In this document: one piece after another, positions 1-6,353 of the stretch
How the letters are laid out: the number at the start of each line of letters is the position of its first letter
Position numbering within the stretch: position 1 is the stretch's first letter
Position numbers and translations under genes: made by a program
Notes under the pieces: model-generated
Told to the model about the DNA's origin: nothing
The model's database searches: none
Seen by the model: only the letters and a program-made list of their open reading frames with translations
From: CALESS01 sp041741455
Lineage (GTDB): Bacteria; Chloroflexota; Anaerolineae; Anaerolineales; Anaerolineaceae
Reading direction: 5' to 3'
Assembly (NCBI GenBank): GCA_041741455.1
Contig: JBGSJZ010000087.1
Location: 1 to 64,000, forward strand
Length of the DNA stretch: 64,000 nucleotides

Positions 1-154
1 GCCGAAGGGTGTGGAGATGGTGATGCCGGGTGACAACGTGAACCTGGAAGTAGAATTGATCATTCCAGTGGCGTTGGAGCAGGGCAGCAAGTTCGCCATT
101 CGCGAAGGCGGTTTGACCGTTGGCGCGGGTGTCATTACGAAGATTTTGGACTAA
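1..154 (+). CDS. tuf: Elongation factor Tu, C-terminal fragment
   Basis: Only the last 50 codons lie in the window (frame from base 2, stop TAA 152-154); the 5' part is off the left edge. The peptide contains PGDNVNLEVELIIPVALEQG and ends REGGLTVGAGVITKILD, the ending of domain III of EF-Tu, the GTPase that brings aminoacyl-tRNA to the ribosome. The location directly before rpmG, tRNA-Trp, secE and nusG is a common bacterial arrangement and supports the call. It is truncated by the window edge, not broken. Confidence 0.96.
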   Translation, partial: PKGVEMVMPGDNVNLEVELIIPVALEQGSKFAIREGGLTVGAGVITKILD

Positions 155-199
155 TAAAGGAGCGCAGTCTCGGAGACGAGACGGCAATAGAAGGTATTT

Positions 200-370
200 A
201 TGGCTTCTAAAAAGAAAGATGTTCGCCCGGTTATCACGTTCGCCTGCACTGAATGCAAGGAACGCAACTATACCTCGCAGAAGAATCGCCGGAATGATCC
301 GGGTCGCATGGAGCTGAAGAAGTTCTGCTCGCGCTGCCGGAAACATACCTCGCACCGCGAGACCAAGTAG
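200..370 (+). CDS. rpmG: 50S ribosomal protein L33
   Basis: A 56-residue basic protein starting MASKKKDVRPVITFACTECK. It has two Cys-X2-Cys pairs (Cys16/Cys19 and Cys43/Cys46), so it is the zinc-binding form of L33, a large-subunit protein near the E site. The length is normal. The start ATG follows a weak A/G-rich stretch. It sits between tuf and tRNA-Trp, as in many bacteria. The zinc-binding form can in some bacteria be replaced by a Zn-free paralogue; none is seen here. Confidence 0.95.
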   Translation: MASKKKDVRPVITFACTECKERNYTSQKNRRNDPGRMELKKFCSRCRKHTSHRETK

Positions 371-383
371 TGATTCACGGCAA

Positions 384-409
384 GGGGCGGTGAGTATTAT
401 TACCGCCCC
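384..409 (+). other. GC-rich stem-loop between rpmG and tRNA-Trp
   Basis: GGGGCGGT (384-391) is perfectly complementary to ACCGCCCC (402-409) with a 10-nt AT-rich loop. No U-run follows, so it does not look like a classical terminator. It may protect the rpmG mRNA 3' end or mark processing before the tRNA. Confidence 0.55.
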
Positions 410-420
410 GGCCGCCATGA

Positions 421-493
421 AGGCCAGTAGCTCAATTGGCAGAGTGCCTGTCTCCAAAACAGGAGGTTGTAGGTTCGATTCCTGCCTGGCCTG
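421..493 (+). tRNA. trnW: tRNA-Trp (anticodon CCA)
   Basis: The acceptor stem AGGCCAG (421-427) pairs with CTGGCCT (486-492), with discriminator G493. The anticodon arm CCTGT-CTCCAAA-ACAGG gives anticodon CCA. The T arm is GTAGG-TTCGATT-CCTGC. The 3' CCA is not encoded and must be added after transcription. It lies between rpmG and secE, a frequently seen position for tRNA-Trp. Confidence 0.97.
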
Positions 494-507
494 CCTTCAC
501 CCTGGCG

Positions 508-532
508 ACGCCGTCCGATGAGGCGGCGTTTT
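508..532 (+). terminator. Possible terminator/attenuator hairpin before secE
   Basis: ACGCCG (508-513) pairs with CGGCGT (524-529), followed by a short T-run (529-532). The hairpin is small and the U-tract is only four bases, so it may only partly stop transcription coming from the tRNA into secE. Confidence 0.5.
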
Positions 533-554
533 AGCCGTAATAAAGGAGCGCTGC

Positions 555-860
555 GTGGTAGATAAAGATAAAGCTCAAAAGCGAGAACAACCGGCTCGCC
601 CGTCTGCTCCGGTTGCAAAGAAAATTGATAGCCCCCGTCAAGCAGCTCCGGCCGCCAAAAGCGATAAGCCGAAGAAACCCAATGCGATTGTCCGTTGGTA
701 CCGGGAGACCATGGGTGAGTTGCGCAAAGTAACCTGGCCAACCCCACAGGACGCCTGGAAATTAACCAAAATCGTTCTGATTGTGATGCTGGTAATGAGC
801 CTGGGACTAGGCCTGTTGGACTTTCTCTTCGAAAAAGGTATCTTGCTGTTAGTTCAATAA
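555..860 (+). CDS. secE: Preprotein translocase subunit SecE
   Basis: A 101-residue protein started by GTG at 555 behind AAGGAG (543-548). Residues 1-45 are a charged, Pro/Ala/Lys-rich extension. The conserved SecE segment follows (RWYRETMGELRKVTWPTPQD), then one transmembrane helix (about residues 72-95). SecE clamps SecY in the membrane protein-conducting channel. nusG follows, giving the classic secE-nusG pair. Confidence 0.95.
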   Translation: MVDKDKAQKREQPARPSAPVAKKIDSPRQAAPAAKSDKPKKPNAIVRWYRETMGELRKVTWPTPQDAWKLTKIVLIVMLVMSLGLGLLDFLFEKGILLLVQ

Positions 861-905
861 TTGGAACATGGCTGCTGGAACAGGCAGTGGTGTGAGGAAG
901 GGATT

Positions 906-1556
906 ATGGACGCGGAAGGAAAAAAGAAACGCCAATCAAAAAAGGCGCCGGTTGAAGCCGGAGGAATGAACGCGCCGAAACCCACCGCCGCCAGCGATTT
1001 GGATGGCGAAAAACCGGTTGAAATTGAATCCAGTGCTCCAGCCTGGTATGTAATTCATTGCTACTCAGGATATGAGAATAAAGTGCGGCACAACCTGGAG
1101 CAACGCATCGAGACCATGGGTATGAAAGACATGATCTTTGATGTGGTCATTCCCACTCAGGAAGAGATCGAAGTGCGTGATGGAAAACGCCGCACCGTGG
1201 AGCGCTACGTTTTTCCAGGATATTTGCTGGTGAATATGGTGCTGACCGAAGAATCTTGGTATGTTGTCCGGAACACACCGGGTGTAACTGGGTTTGTCGG
1301 TATGGGCAATTCTCCCACAGCATTGCGCCCTGAGGAAGTATCTTCTATCTTGCGGCGGATGGAATCTGACAACCCGCTGGTCAAGGTTACCTTCAAAGTT
1401 GGTGAAAAAGTACGTATTGTCGACGGACCATTCAATGATTTTCGCGGTACGGTGGCAGAAATCGACATGGATCGCACCAAAGTGCGCGTGATGGTTAACT
1501 TCTTTGGCCGCGATACACCCGTTGAATTGGACTTTTTACAGGTCGAAAAAATGTAA
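906..1556 (+). CDS. nusG: Transcription termination/antitermination protein NusG
   Basis: A 216-residue protein; ATG 906 is chosen because GAGGAAGGG lies just upstream (893-901). The first ~50 residues are a low-complexity charged extension. The NGN domain begins at PAWYVIHCYSGYENKVRHN and includes VFPGYLLVNM. The C-terminal KOW domain contains GEKVRIVDGPFNDFRGTVAE. NusG binds RNA polymerase and links it to Rho or the ribosome. An internal ATG at 966 would give a shorter N-terminus without changing the domains. Confidence 0.95.
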   Translation: MDAEGKKKRQSKKAPVEAGGMNAPKPTAASDLDGEKPVEIESSAPAWYVIHCYSGYENKVRHNLEQRIETMGMKDMIFDVVIPTQEEIEVRDGKRRTVERYVFPGYLLVNMVLTEESWYVVRNTPGVTGFVGMGNSPTALRPEEVSSILRRMESDNPLVKVTFKVGEKVRIVDGPFNDFRGTVAEIDMDRTKVRVMVNFFGRDTPVELDFLQVEKM

Positions 1557-1629
1557 TTTCAGCCCTGAATAGGGCTTGAAGTGGAAGGGTATCCAGTAAT
1601 CACCCGTTATAACCACAAAGGAGATTAAA

Positions 1630-2055
1630 GTGGCAAAGAAACTCAAAGCAGTTGTTCGTCTACAGTTGAATGCTGGCAAAGCCAATCCGGCACCGCCCGT
1701 CGGCCCGGCCCTGGCAGGACACGGCATCAACATTATGGCATTCTGCAAGGAATATAACGCTCGTACCACCAACCGGGTCGGCGAAGTAATTCCTGCAGAA
1801 ATTACCATCTATACAGATGGATCGTTTACCTTCATTCTCAAATCCCCGCCTGCTTCCATTTTGCTGAAGAAGGCTGCCGGAGTTGACAAGGGATCGGATG
1901 CTCCCAACCGCAACAAGGTTGGCAAAGTCACCCGAGCCCAATTGCGTGAGATCGCTCAGATCAAGATGAAGGACATGAACTCAATCGACCTCGATGGCGC
2001 CGTCCGACAATTGGAAGGTACCGCCCGCAATATGGGCATCCTGGTGGTTGACTAA
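1630..2055 (+). CDS. rplK: 50S ribosomal protein L11
   Basis: A 141-residue protein initiated by GTG 1630 with AAAGGAG upstream. It carries the L11 N-terminal signature (GKANPAPPVGPALAGHGINI) and the rRNA-binding C-terminal domain ending RNMGILVVD. L11 forms the GTPase-associated stalk base with 23S rRNA. It is paired with rplA downstream, as almost always in bacteria. Confidence 0.97.
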   Translation: MAKKLKAVVRLQLNAGKANPAPPVGPALAGHGINIMAFCKEYNARTTNRVGEVIPAEITIYTDGSFTFILKSPPASILLKKAAGVDKGSDAPNRNKVGKVTRAQLREIAQIKMKDMNSIDLDGAVRQLEGTARNMGILVVD

Positions 2056-2112
2056 GATTTCGTGGGAGGACAAACCAACAGGTTTGTCCGTTTGAACCAC
2101 CAAGGAGATAGC

Positions 2113-2832
2113 ATGGCGAAGCACGGTAAGAAATATATTGCTGCTCTGCAGAAAGTGGATGCCGGCACGTTCTATGAACCTCGGGCCGGATTGCAGTTGG
2201 TGAAGGAAACGACCACCACCACCTTTGACTCCACGGTTGAAGTTCACCTGCGCATGGGACTGGATCCCCGCCAGGCGGATCAACAGGTTCGTGATGTCGT
2301 TGTCCTGCCGCATGGTTTGGGCAAGACGGTGCGTGTTTTGGTGTTTGCACAGGCTGATGGCGCTACCAAAGCCCGTGAAGCAGGCGCAGATTACGTCGCT
2401 GACAGCGATGAATGGATCGCCAAGATCCAAGGCGGCTGGATGGACTTTGATGTGGCAATCGCCACCCCGGATATGATGGCCAAAGCCGGTCGTCTGGGTC
2501 GTGTATTAGGTCCGCGCGGCCTGATGCCGAATCCCAAAGCTGGAACCGTTGTCCCAGCGGAAGATTTGCCGCGAGTGATTAACGAAGCCAAGGCCGGTCG
2601 CGTGGAATTTCGCCTGGATAAAACCGCCAACTTGCACGTTCCGATTGGCAAAGTGAGTTTTGATCTGCAGAAGTTGTATGAAAACATGGCTGCTCTGATG
2701 GACGCGATCAAGAAAGCCAAACCTTCGGCTGCCAAGGGTAGTTATATCCGCAGGATCACCATTACCTCCACCATGGGACCTGGCATCAAAGTGGATGCAA
2801 ACCAGGCTCAATCAATGCAGGTGGGTGAGTAA
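2113..2832 (+). CDS. rplA: 50S ribosomal protein L1
   Basis: A 239-residue protein from ATG 2113, placed after AAGGAG at 2102-2107. It contains the L1 signature around LGRVLGPRGLMPNPKAGTV and the L1-stalk RNA-binding fold. A longer in-frame extension upstream to 2062 exists but would put the ribosome-binding site inside the gene, so it is rejected. L1 binds 23S rRNA and in many bacteria also represses its own operon by binding mRNA. Confidence 0.97.
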   Translation: MAKHGKKYIAALQKVDAGTFYEPRAGLQLVKETTTTTFDSTVEVHLRMGLDPRQADQQVRDVVVLPHGLGKTVRVLVFAQADGATKAREAGADYVADSDEWIAKIQGGWMDFDVAIATPDMMAKAGRLGRVLGPRGLMPNPKAGTVVPAEDLPRVINEAKAGRVEFRLDKTANLHVPIGKVSFDLQKLYENMAALMDAIKKAKPSAAKGSYIRRITITSTMGPGIKVDANQAQSMQVGE

Positions 2833-2857
2833 ATAGTAAATCAGGCAGAGCCCGCCC

Positions 2858-2886
2858 TTGTCAGGTGGCTGCCAGTTGAGTATAAT
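2858..2886 (+). promoter_or_regulatory. Sigma-70-type promoter for the rplJL leader
   Basis: TTGTCA (2858-2863), a 17-bp spacer, and a perfect TATAAT (2881-2886). Transcription would start near 2893, just at the 5' end of the L10 leader, allowing rplJL to be expressed separately from rplKA. Confidence 0.75.
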
Positions 2887-2892
2887 TAGTTA

Positions 2893-3024
2893 GTTATTTC
2901 ACCCTAGACGGCCGGTGCCTTAAGGCTTAATCTCCGACCCAGGTGAGGACGAATGGACCGAAAGGTACTCTGTGCTAAAGCACAGTAAAAGTCTTTGCCT
3001 GGTGAGAACGAGGCAAAGACTTTT
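2893..3024 (+). ncRNA. Ribosomal protein L10 leader (autoregulatory mRNA element) with attenuator
   Basis: The 240-bp gap between rplA and rplJ holds a region with the features of an L10 leader: a GACGGCCGGTGCC-type segment, a small hairpin (TGTGC-TAAA-GCACA, about 2971-2984), and a long terminator-like hairpin with AAAAGTCTTTGCCT (2987-3000) pairing with AGGCAAAGACTTTT (3011-3024). In many bacteria L10(L12)4 binds such a leader and represses rplJL. The position right behind a promoter fits. Family membership is by position and shape, not by a covariance-model search. Confidence 0.8.
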
Positions 3025-3076
3025 CTGTTCCAGATAAATGGAACAAAGGAATTTGAAAGGAAGGAGGAAAAATTCA

Positions 3077-3616
3077 TTGGCCTTCACAAAGGAACATAAG
3101 ACCGTAATGCTGACAGGTTACGAAAAAAACCTGTCCAAAAGTCAATTGGTTCTGGTGCTGGAATACTCGAAAATGCGCCAGCAAAATATTGACGAATTGC
3201 GTTTGAAGATGCGCGAAGCCGGTGCAAAGCTGCTGGTTGTCAAGAATACATTGATGGATCTGGCTTTGACCAAAGCAGGGTTACACAAGCCTGCTCCGCT
3301 TTCTGGGAATGTGATCTTTATTTTCGGCGCTGGGGATGTTGCCGCCTTGGCAAAGACCTTGACCGATGCGATCCAGAAGTCGGAAGTCTTTAAATTGAAA
3401 TATGGCTACATGGATGGCGCCTTGCTGAGTGCCGCCCAGGTGAAAGCTCTGGCCGATTTGCCGCCATTGCCTGTGGTTCGTGGACAGTTGCTAGGCACCA
3501 TTAATGGCGCTGCTGCTAAGTTAGTCCGCACATTGGCTGAACCTGGCCGCCGGGCTGCTGCAATCTTACAAGCCCATGTTGACAAACAAAACGAAGCTGT
3601 ATCCGTTGCAGCATAG
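3077..3616 (+). CDS. rplJ: 50S ribosomal protein L10
   Basis: A 179-residue protein. The likely start is TTG 3077, nine bases after a strong AAGGAGG (3061-3067); the earlier ATG at 3038 would place that ribosome-binding site inside the gene. The N-terminus reads (M)AFTKEHKTVMLTGYEKNLSKSQ, normal for L10. The segment LRLKMREAGAKLLVVKNTLM is the L10 core, and a helical C-terminus binds L7/L12 dimers. L10 forms the ribosomal stalk base and probably regulates this operon through the leader upstream. Confidence 0.93.
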   Translation: MAFTKEHKTVMLTGYEKNLSKSQLVLVLEYSKMRQQNIDELRLKMREAGAKLLVVKNTLMDLALTKAGLHKPAPLSGNVIFIFGAGDVAALAKTLTDAIQKSEVFKLKYGYMDGALLSAAQVKALADLPPLPVVRGQLLGTINGAAAKLVRTLAEPGRRAAAILQAHVDKQNEAVSVAA

Positions 3617-3685
3617 GTTGTTGGGGCAAGTCCCCGGTAATTTAATCAAAATCTAAAAAATGAAAGATTGTAAGGAAGGTTTGAA

Positions 3686-4066
3686 ATGGCTGATCTCGCA
3701 AAACTTGTTGAAGAATTGAGTGCCCTGACCGTTTTAGAAGCTGCTGAATTGGTCAAGATGTTGGAAGAGAAGTGGGGTGTATCCGCTGCTGCTCCTATGG
3801 GTGGTATGATGATGGCTGCTCCCGCCGCTGCTGCCGCTGAACCGGTTGAAGAAAAGACTGAGTTCGATGTTGTCCTGAAGGATGCCGGCCCGAAGAAGAT
3901 TGAGACCATCAAGGTCATCCGCCAGCTGACCAGCCTGGGCTTGGTCGAAGCCAAGTCGATGGCTGAAACCGCTGGCGCAAAGGTTCTCACTGCTGTGTCC
4001 AAAGAAGTTGCTGCTGACGCCAAAGGCAAATTAGAAGCCGCTGGTGCAGTGGTCGAAGTTGCTTAA
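3686..4066 (+). CDS. rplL: 50S ribosomal protein L7/L12
   Basis: A 126-residue acidic protein. The N-terminal dimerisation domain (MADLAKLVEELSALTVLEAA) is followed by an Ala/Met/Gly hinge (about residues 33-52) and the C-terminal factor-binding domain (EFDVVLKDAGPKKIETIKVI). L7/L12 dimers on L10 recruit translation GTPases. It is the last gene of the block; a terminator follows and rpoB is not next, unlike the usual bacterial order. Confidence 0.97.
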   Translation: MADLAKLVEELSALTVLEAAELVKMLEEKWGVSAAAPMGGMMMAAPAAAAAEPVEEKTEFDVVLKDAGPKKIETIKVIRQLTSLGLVEAKSMAETAGAKVLTAVSKEVAADAKGKLEAAGAVVEVA

Positions 4067-4091
4067 TTCGGCAATTTAAACTGAATGAGAA

Positions 4092-4126
4092 AACAAGCCC
4101 AACCCCAAGGTTGAGCTTGTTTTTTA
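4092..4126. terminator. Bidirectional rho-independent terminator (rplL / lexA-like 1)
   Basis: AACAAGC (4092-4098) pairs with GCTTGTT (4115-4121), extended by inner CAAC/GTTG. A T-run follows on the + strand (TTTTTTATT), and on the - strand the hairpin runs into TTTTCTC. It can end both convergent transcripts. Confidence 0.88.
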
Positions 4127-4161
4127 TTAGTGTTTTTCAGGATTGCTTGATTGACCTGAGT

Positions 4162-4905
4162 TTAGCAGGTGCGGAGCACCATGACCATCTTTGCCAGCAC
4201 CCGCACCTGGCCCGGTTGGTCGAAATAAGTGGGGGAATAGTTTGCATTGGCCGGCTGAAGTCGGATTCGCATTCGGTTTTTGTAGGGTTCGAGGTAGATG
4301 CGTTTGAGGGTTGTTCCTTCGTAATCACCAACGTTTGCCACCACCATATCGCCATTGGTGAAGGTTTGGGTGGGACGTACGAGGATGATGTCGCCGTCGT
4401 TGACCATTGCGTCCACCATGGAATCGCCTTTGACCCGGAGGGCGTAGAGGTCTGAAGGGATCGTTCCATTTGGCAACTGGGATTGGAGTATCTGTACACT
4501 GGATCCGCTGGAATCAACACCAACAACGGTATCAGCACCGGGTTCCACAGAAGAATCAATGGGGAATTCAACCGGCAGGCCGGCGGCAATGTTTCCAAGC
4601 AAGGGGATGGTGAATACGGGTGTTGATTGACGGAAGGTTGGCGGCTTGCCGGGGGGATCAACCTGCCGACTTCTCTGTGGGTTGAGAATGTGGATGGAGC
4701 GGGCCTGGTTTTTGTCTCGGGAAATTTCCCCGACTTCCTCCAGTACTTCCAGGATTTTGAGCACCTGGGAAGGAGATTTTGTTTGAGTACCCAAACCAAT
4801 TTCCCGAACGGAAGGGGAGTGGCCGTTTTCCTTTTGAAAACGGAGCAAGAATTCCATGTAATTAATCCTTCGAGACTCGATTGAAAGATTTCGACGTGTG
4901 CCCAT
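4162..4905 (-). CDS. lexA: LexA-family SOS repressor, copy 1
   Basis: A 247-residue LexA-type protein. The N-terminal winged-helix segment includes RINYMEFLLRFQKENGHSPS. The S24-type self-cleavage domain shows all three hallmarks: cleavage site Ala108-Gly109 in LLGNIAAGLPV, nucleophile Ser162 in VKGDSMVDAM, and general base Lys201 in TTLKRIYL. LexA represses DNA-repair genes and self-cleaves when RecA filaments form. It is longer than the usual ~200-210 residues because of an insert around residues 115-150. The start is set by AGGAGGAGTGA. Its promoter contains two candidate operators. Confidence 0.88.
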   Translation of the reverse strand: MGTRRNLSIESRRINYMEFLLRFQKENGHSPSVREIGLGTQTKSPSQVLKILEVLEEVGEISRDKNQARSIHILNPQRSRQVDPPGKPPTFRQSTPVFTIPLLGNIAAGLPVEFPIDSSVEPGADTVVGVDSSGSSVQILQSQLPNGTIPSDLYALRVKGDSMVDAMVNDGDIILVRPTQTFTNGDMVVANVGDYEGTTLKRIYLEPYKNRMRIRLQPANANYSPTYFDQPGQVRVLAKMVMVLRTC

Positions 4906-4927
4906 TCACTCCTCCTGTGTAATTACC

Positions 4928-4976
4928 AGAACTAAGTTTCTATGATTATTATACCAGAACATTAATTCTAATACAA
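4928..4976 (-). promoter_or_regulatory. Promoter of lexA-like 1 with two candidate LexA boxes
   Basis: Read on the - strand: -35 TTGTAT (4976-4971), 17-bp spacer, -10 TATAAT (4953-4948). A near-palindrome AGAATTAATGTTCT (4969-4956) fills the spacer, and a second, AGAAACTTAGTTCT (4941-4928), sits just downstream of -10. Their starts are 28 bp apart. Position and similarity suggest autorepression. Confidence 0.8.
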
Positions 4977-5116
4977 GTGTGAATCTGCAAATATTGGATT
5001 AATATTATCAACCCTGGGTTGGCTTTGACCAAATCTTGTAATCGGTCCACCCAAGGAGGTGATTTGAGAGGACCGGAATGAACACAAAACTGGCCTCTGA
5101 ATGGGGTGTATGGAAG

Positions 5117-5147
5117 GAAAAAATAACCCGGCGGGTGAGGCCGGGTT
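5117..5147 (-). terminator. Rho-independent terminator of lexA-like 2
   Basis: On the - strand AACCCGG (5147-5141) pairs with CCGGGTT (5131-5125) and is followed by ATTTTTTCC. It ends the second lexA transcript before the first lexA promoter, so the two genes appear to be separate transcription units. Confidence 0.85.
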
Positions 5148-5169
5148 GAATGGAGAGGAGGGGGAGGAG

Positions 5170-5886
5170 CTAGTGAATTCCGGTGAATTGACGGATGACC
5201 ATGAGAACTTTGCCCTGGACATGAACCTGATCGGTGTTATAGATATAGATGGGTTCATAGTTCGGGTTGGCAGGCTGTAACCGGATGCGATCGGTTTCCG
5301 AATAGAAATACTTGAGGGTGGTGGTTTCGTTCTCTTCCAACCAGACCGCTACCATATCGCCATTGTTGGCGGTTTTGGCAGGTCTGAGGATGATGATATC
5401 GCCATCGTTAATCATGGCGTCCGCCATGGAATCTCCCTGGACTTCGAGGGCAAACAGCTCGCCGACTTTTTCGCGAGAGGGGAGCAGGCTGCGAGCCACC
5501 TCAACGCTGGATTCGGCATCGAAGAGGGCGGAGGAAGAGGCAGGAACCGGGATGGGTTCACCAGCCACAATCCGGCCCATGATCGGGATAGTGAGCATAT
5601 CGGCCAGGTTTGCCAGGCGGGAGGCCTTGACAGGGCGTTCTGCAGAGGTTGGATACATGGGTTTCAGAACGCGAATGGAACGTGAAATGTGTTTTTCGCG
5701 CTGAATGTAACCCATATTGGTAAGCTGAGTGAGGTAATAATCGATCAGGGAGGTTGAATCGACCCCGATGTTATCGCCAATTTGACGAATGGCCGGGGAG
5801 TAGCCATGCTTTTCCTGGAAGTCGGTCAAGAATTCCATTATTTTGATATGTCTTTGGCTCAACCCTTCGGAACGGCGTGCCATCAT
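5170..5886 (-). CDS. lexA: LexA-family repressor, copy 2
   Basis: A 238-residue LexA-type protein, clearly different in sequence from copy 1. The N-terminal helix-turn-helix region (IMEFLTDFQEKHGYSPAIRQ) is followed by the S24-type domain with cleavage site Ala108-Gly109 (IMGRIVAGEPIP), Ser153 (QGDSMADAM) and Lys192 (TTTLKYFY). All catalytic residues are present, so it should be able to self-cleave. Two ATG codons (5886, 5883) fit the strong AGGAGG. The promoter has the same operator layout as copy 1. The two paralogues could respond to different signals or form a hierarchical SOS circuit. Confidence 0.87.
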   Translation of the reverse strand: MMARRSEGLSQRHIKIMEFLTDFQEKHGYSPAIRQIGDNIGVDSTSLIDYYLTQLTNMGYIQREKHISRSIRVLKPMYPTSAERPVKASRLANLADMLTIPIMGRIVAGEPIPVPASSSALFDAESSVEVARSLLPSREKVGELFALEVQGDSMADAMINDGDIIILRPAKTANNGDMVAVWLEENETTTLKYFYSETDRIRLQPANPNYEPIYIYNTDQVHVQGKVLMVIRQFTGIH

Positions 5887-5909
5887 GGTGACCTCCTATT
5901 TATATATAT

Positions 5910-5957
5910 CGTTCAAATTTTCTATAATCATTATAACGAACATTTGTTTTATGTCAA
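5910..5957 (-). promoter_or_regulatory. Promoter of lexA-like 2 with two candidate LexA boxes
   Basis: On the - strand: -35 TTGACA (5957-5952), 16-bp spacer, -10 TATAAT (5935-5930). AAAACAAATGTTCG (5950-5937) lies in the spacer, and AGAAAATTTGAACG (5923-5910) lies downstream of -10. The layout matches the promoter of copy 1 almost base for base in position. Confidence 0.75.
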
Positions 5958-6107
5958 GTGCTTTTTTGTTGGATTTGCGTTAAGCATTTGTAGATAAAGA
6001 TACAATGTGTCTTTCAAAAATGCAAAGATCCTTTAATTATTCCACCCCACAAATAAATTAAAATGGACTAGTCTTTAATTGATCCTTAATATAGTATTAA
6101 TCTGTTA

Positions 6108-6136
6108 TTGACTCTTGACAGATTGCCGTCTATACT
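6108..6136 (+). promoter_or_regulatory. Promoter of the exopolysaccharide locus
   Basis: TTGACT (6108-6113), a 17-bp spacer, and TATACT (6131-6136). It is the best promoter-like match upstream of the large + strand glycan cluster. It would give a leader of about 200 nt before the first gene. Confidence 0.65.
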
Positions 6137-6142
6137 AATGTT

Positions 6143-6341
6143 GTGGAGGCTAAGACCCTGAGGCATATTTTTATGGTCGCAAGAATTTCGTTGTAACCGT
6201 CTCTGGAGAGCCAATTGCGAAACCGGCCACGTTTCTATGTGGCTGGATTTTTATTACAAAATCATAATGTTGTGGGAAACCATAAATCGAAGAACTTGCC
6301 CTCATCTGCAAATACTTATTGAAGAGGGGAATCGAAGGGTT
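6143..6341 (+). promoter_or_regulatory. Structured 5' leader with terminator-like hairpin
   Basis: The ~200-nt region downstream of the promoter has several complementary segments and ends in a strong hairpin, CCGGCCAC (6223-6230) with GTGGCTGG (6239-6246), followed by ATTTTTATT. An intrinsic terminator between promoter and first gene is typical of riboswitch or attenuation control. I could not match it to a known riboswitch; the c-di-GMP-I core motif is not present. Confidence 0.5.
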
Positions 6342-6353
6342 GTGAAAGAGAAA

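Noticed and set aside
3038..3076. Longer rplJ starting at ATG 3038
   Set aside because: It would put the strong AAGGAGG inside the coding region and add a basic tail not found in L10; TTG 3077 is well spaced.
6143..6341. c-di-GMP riboswitch controlling exopolysaccharide genes
   Set aside because: Expected for such a locus, but the conserved core bases of the c-di-GMP-I aptamer are not present; kept only as an unassigned structured leader.
6237..6353. Extended N-terminus of the sugar-phosphate transferase from ATG 6237
   Set aside because: The ATG lies in the loop of the leader hairpin, has no ribosome-binding site, and the extra residues do not resemble the family.
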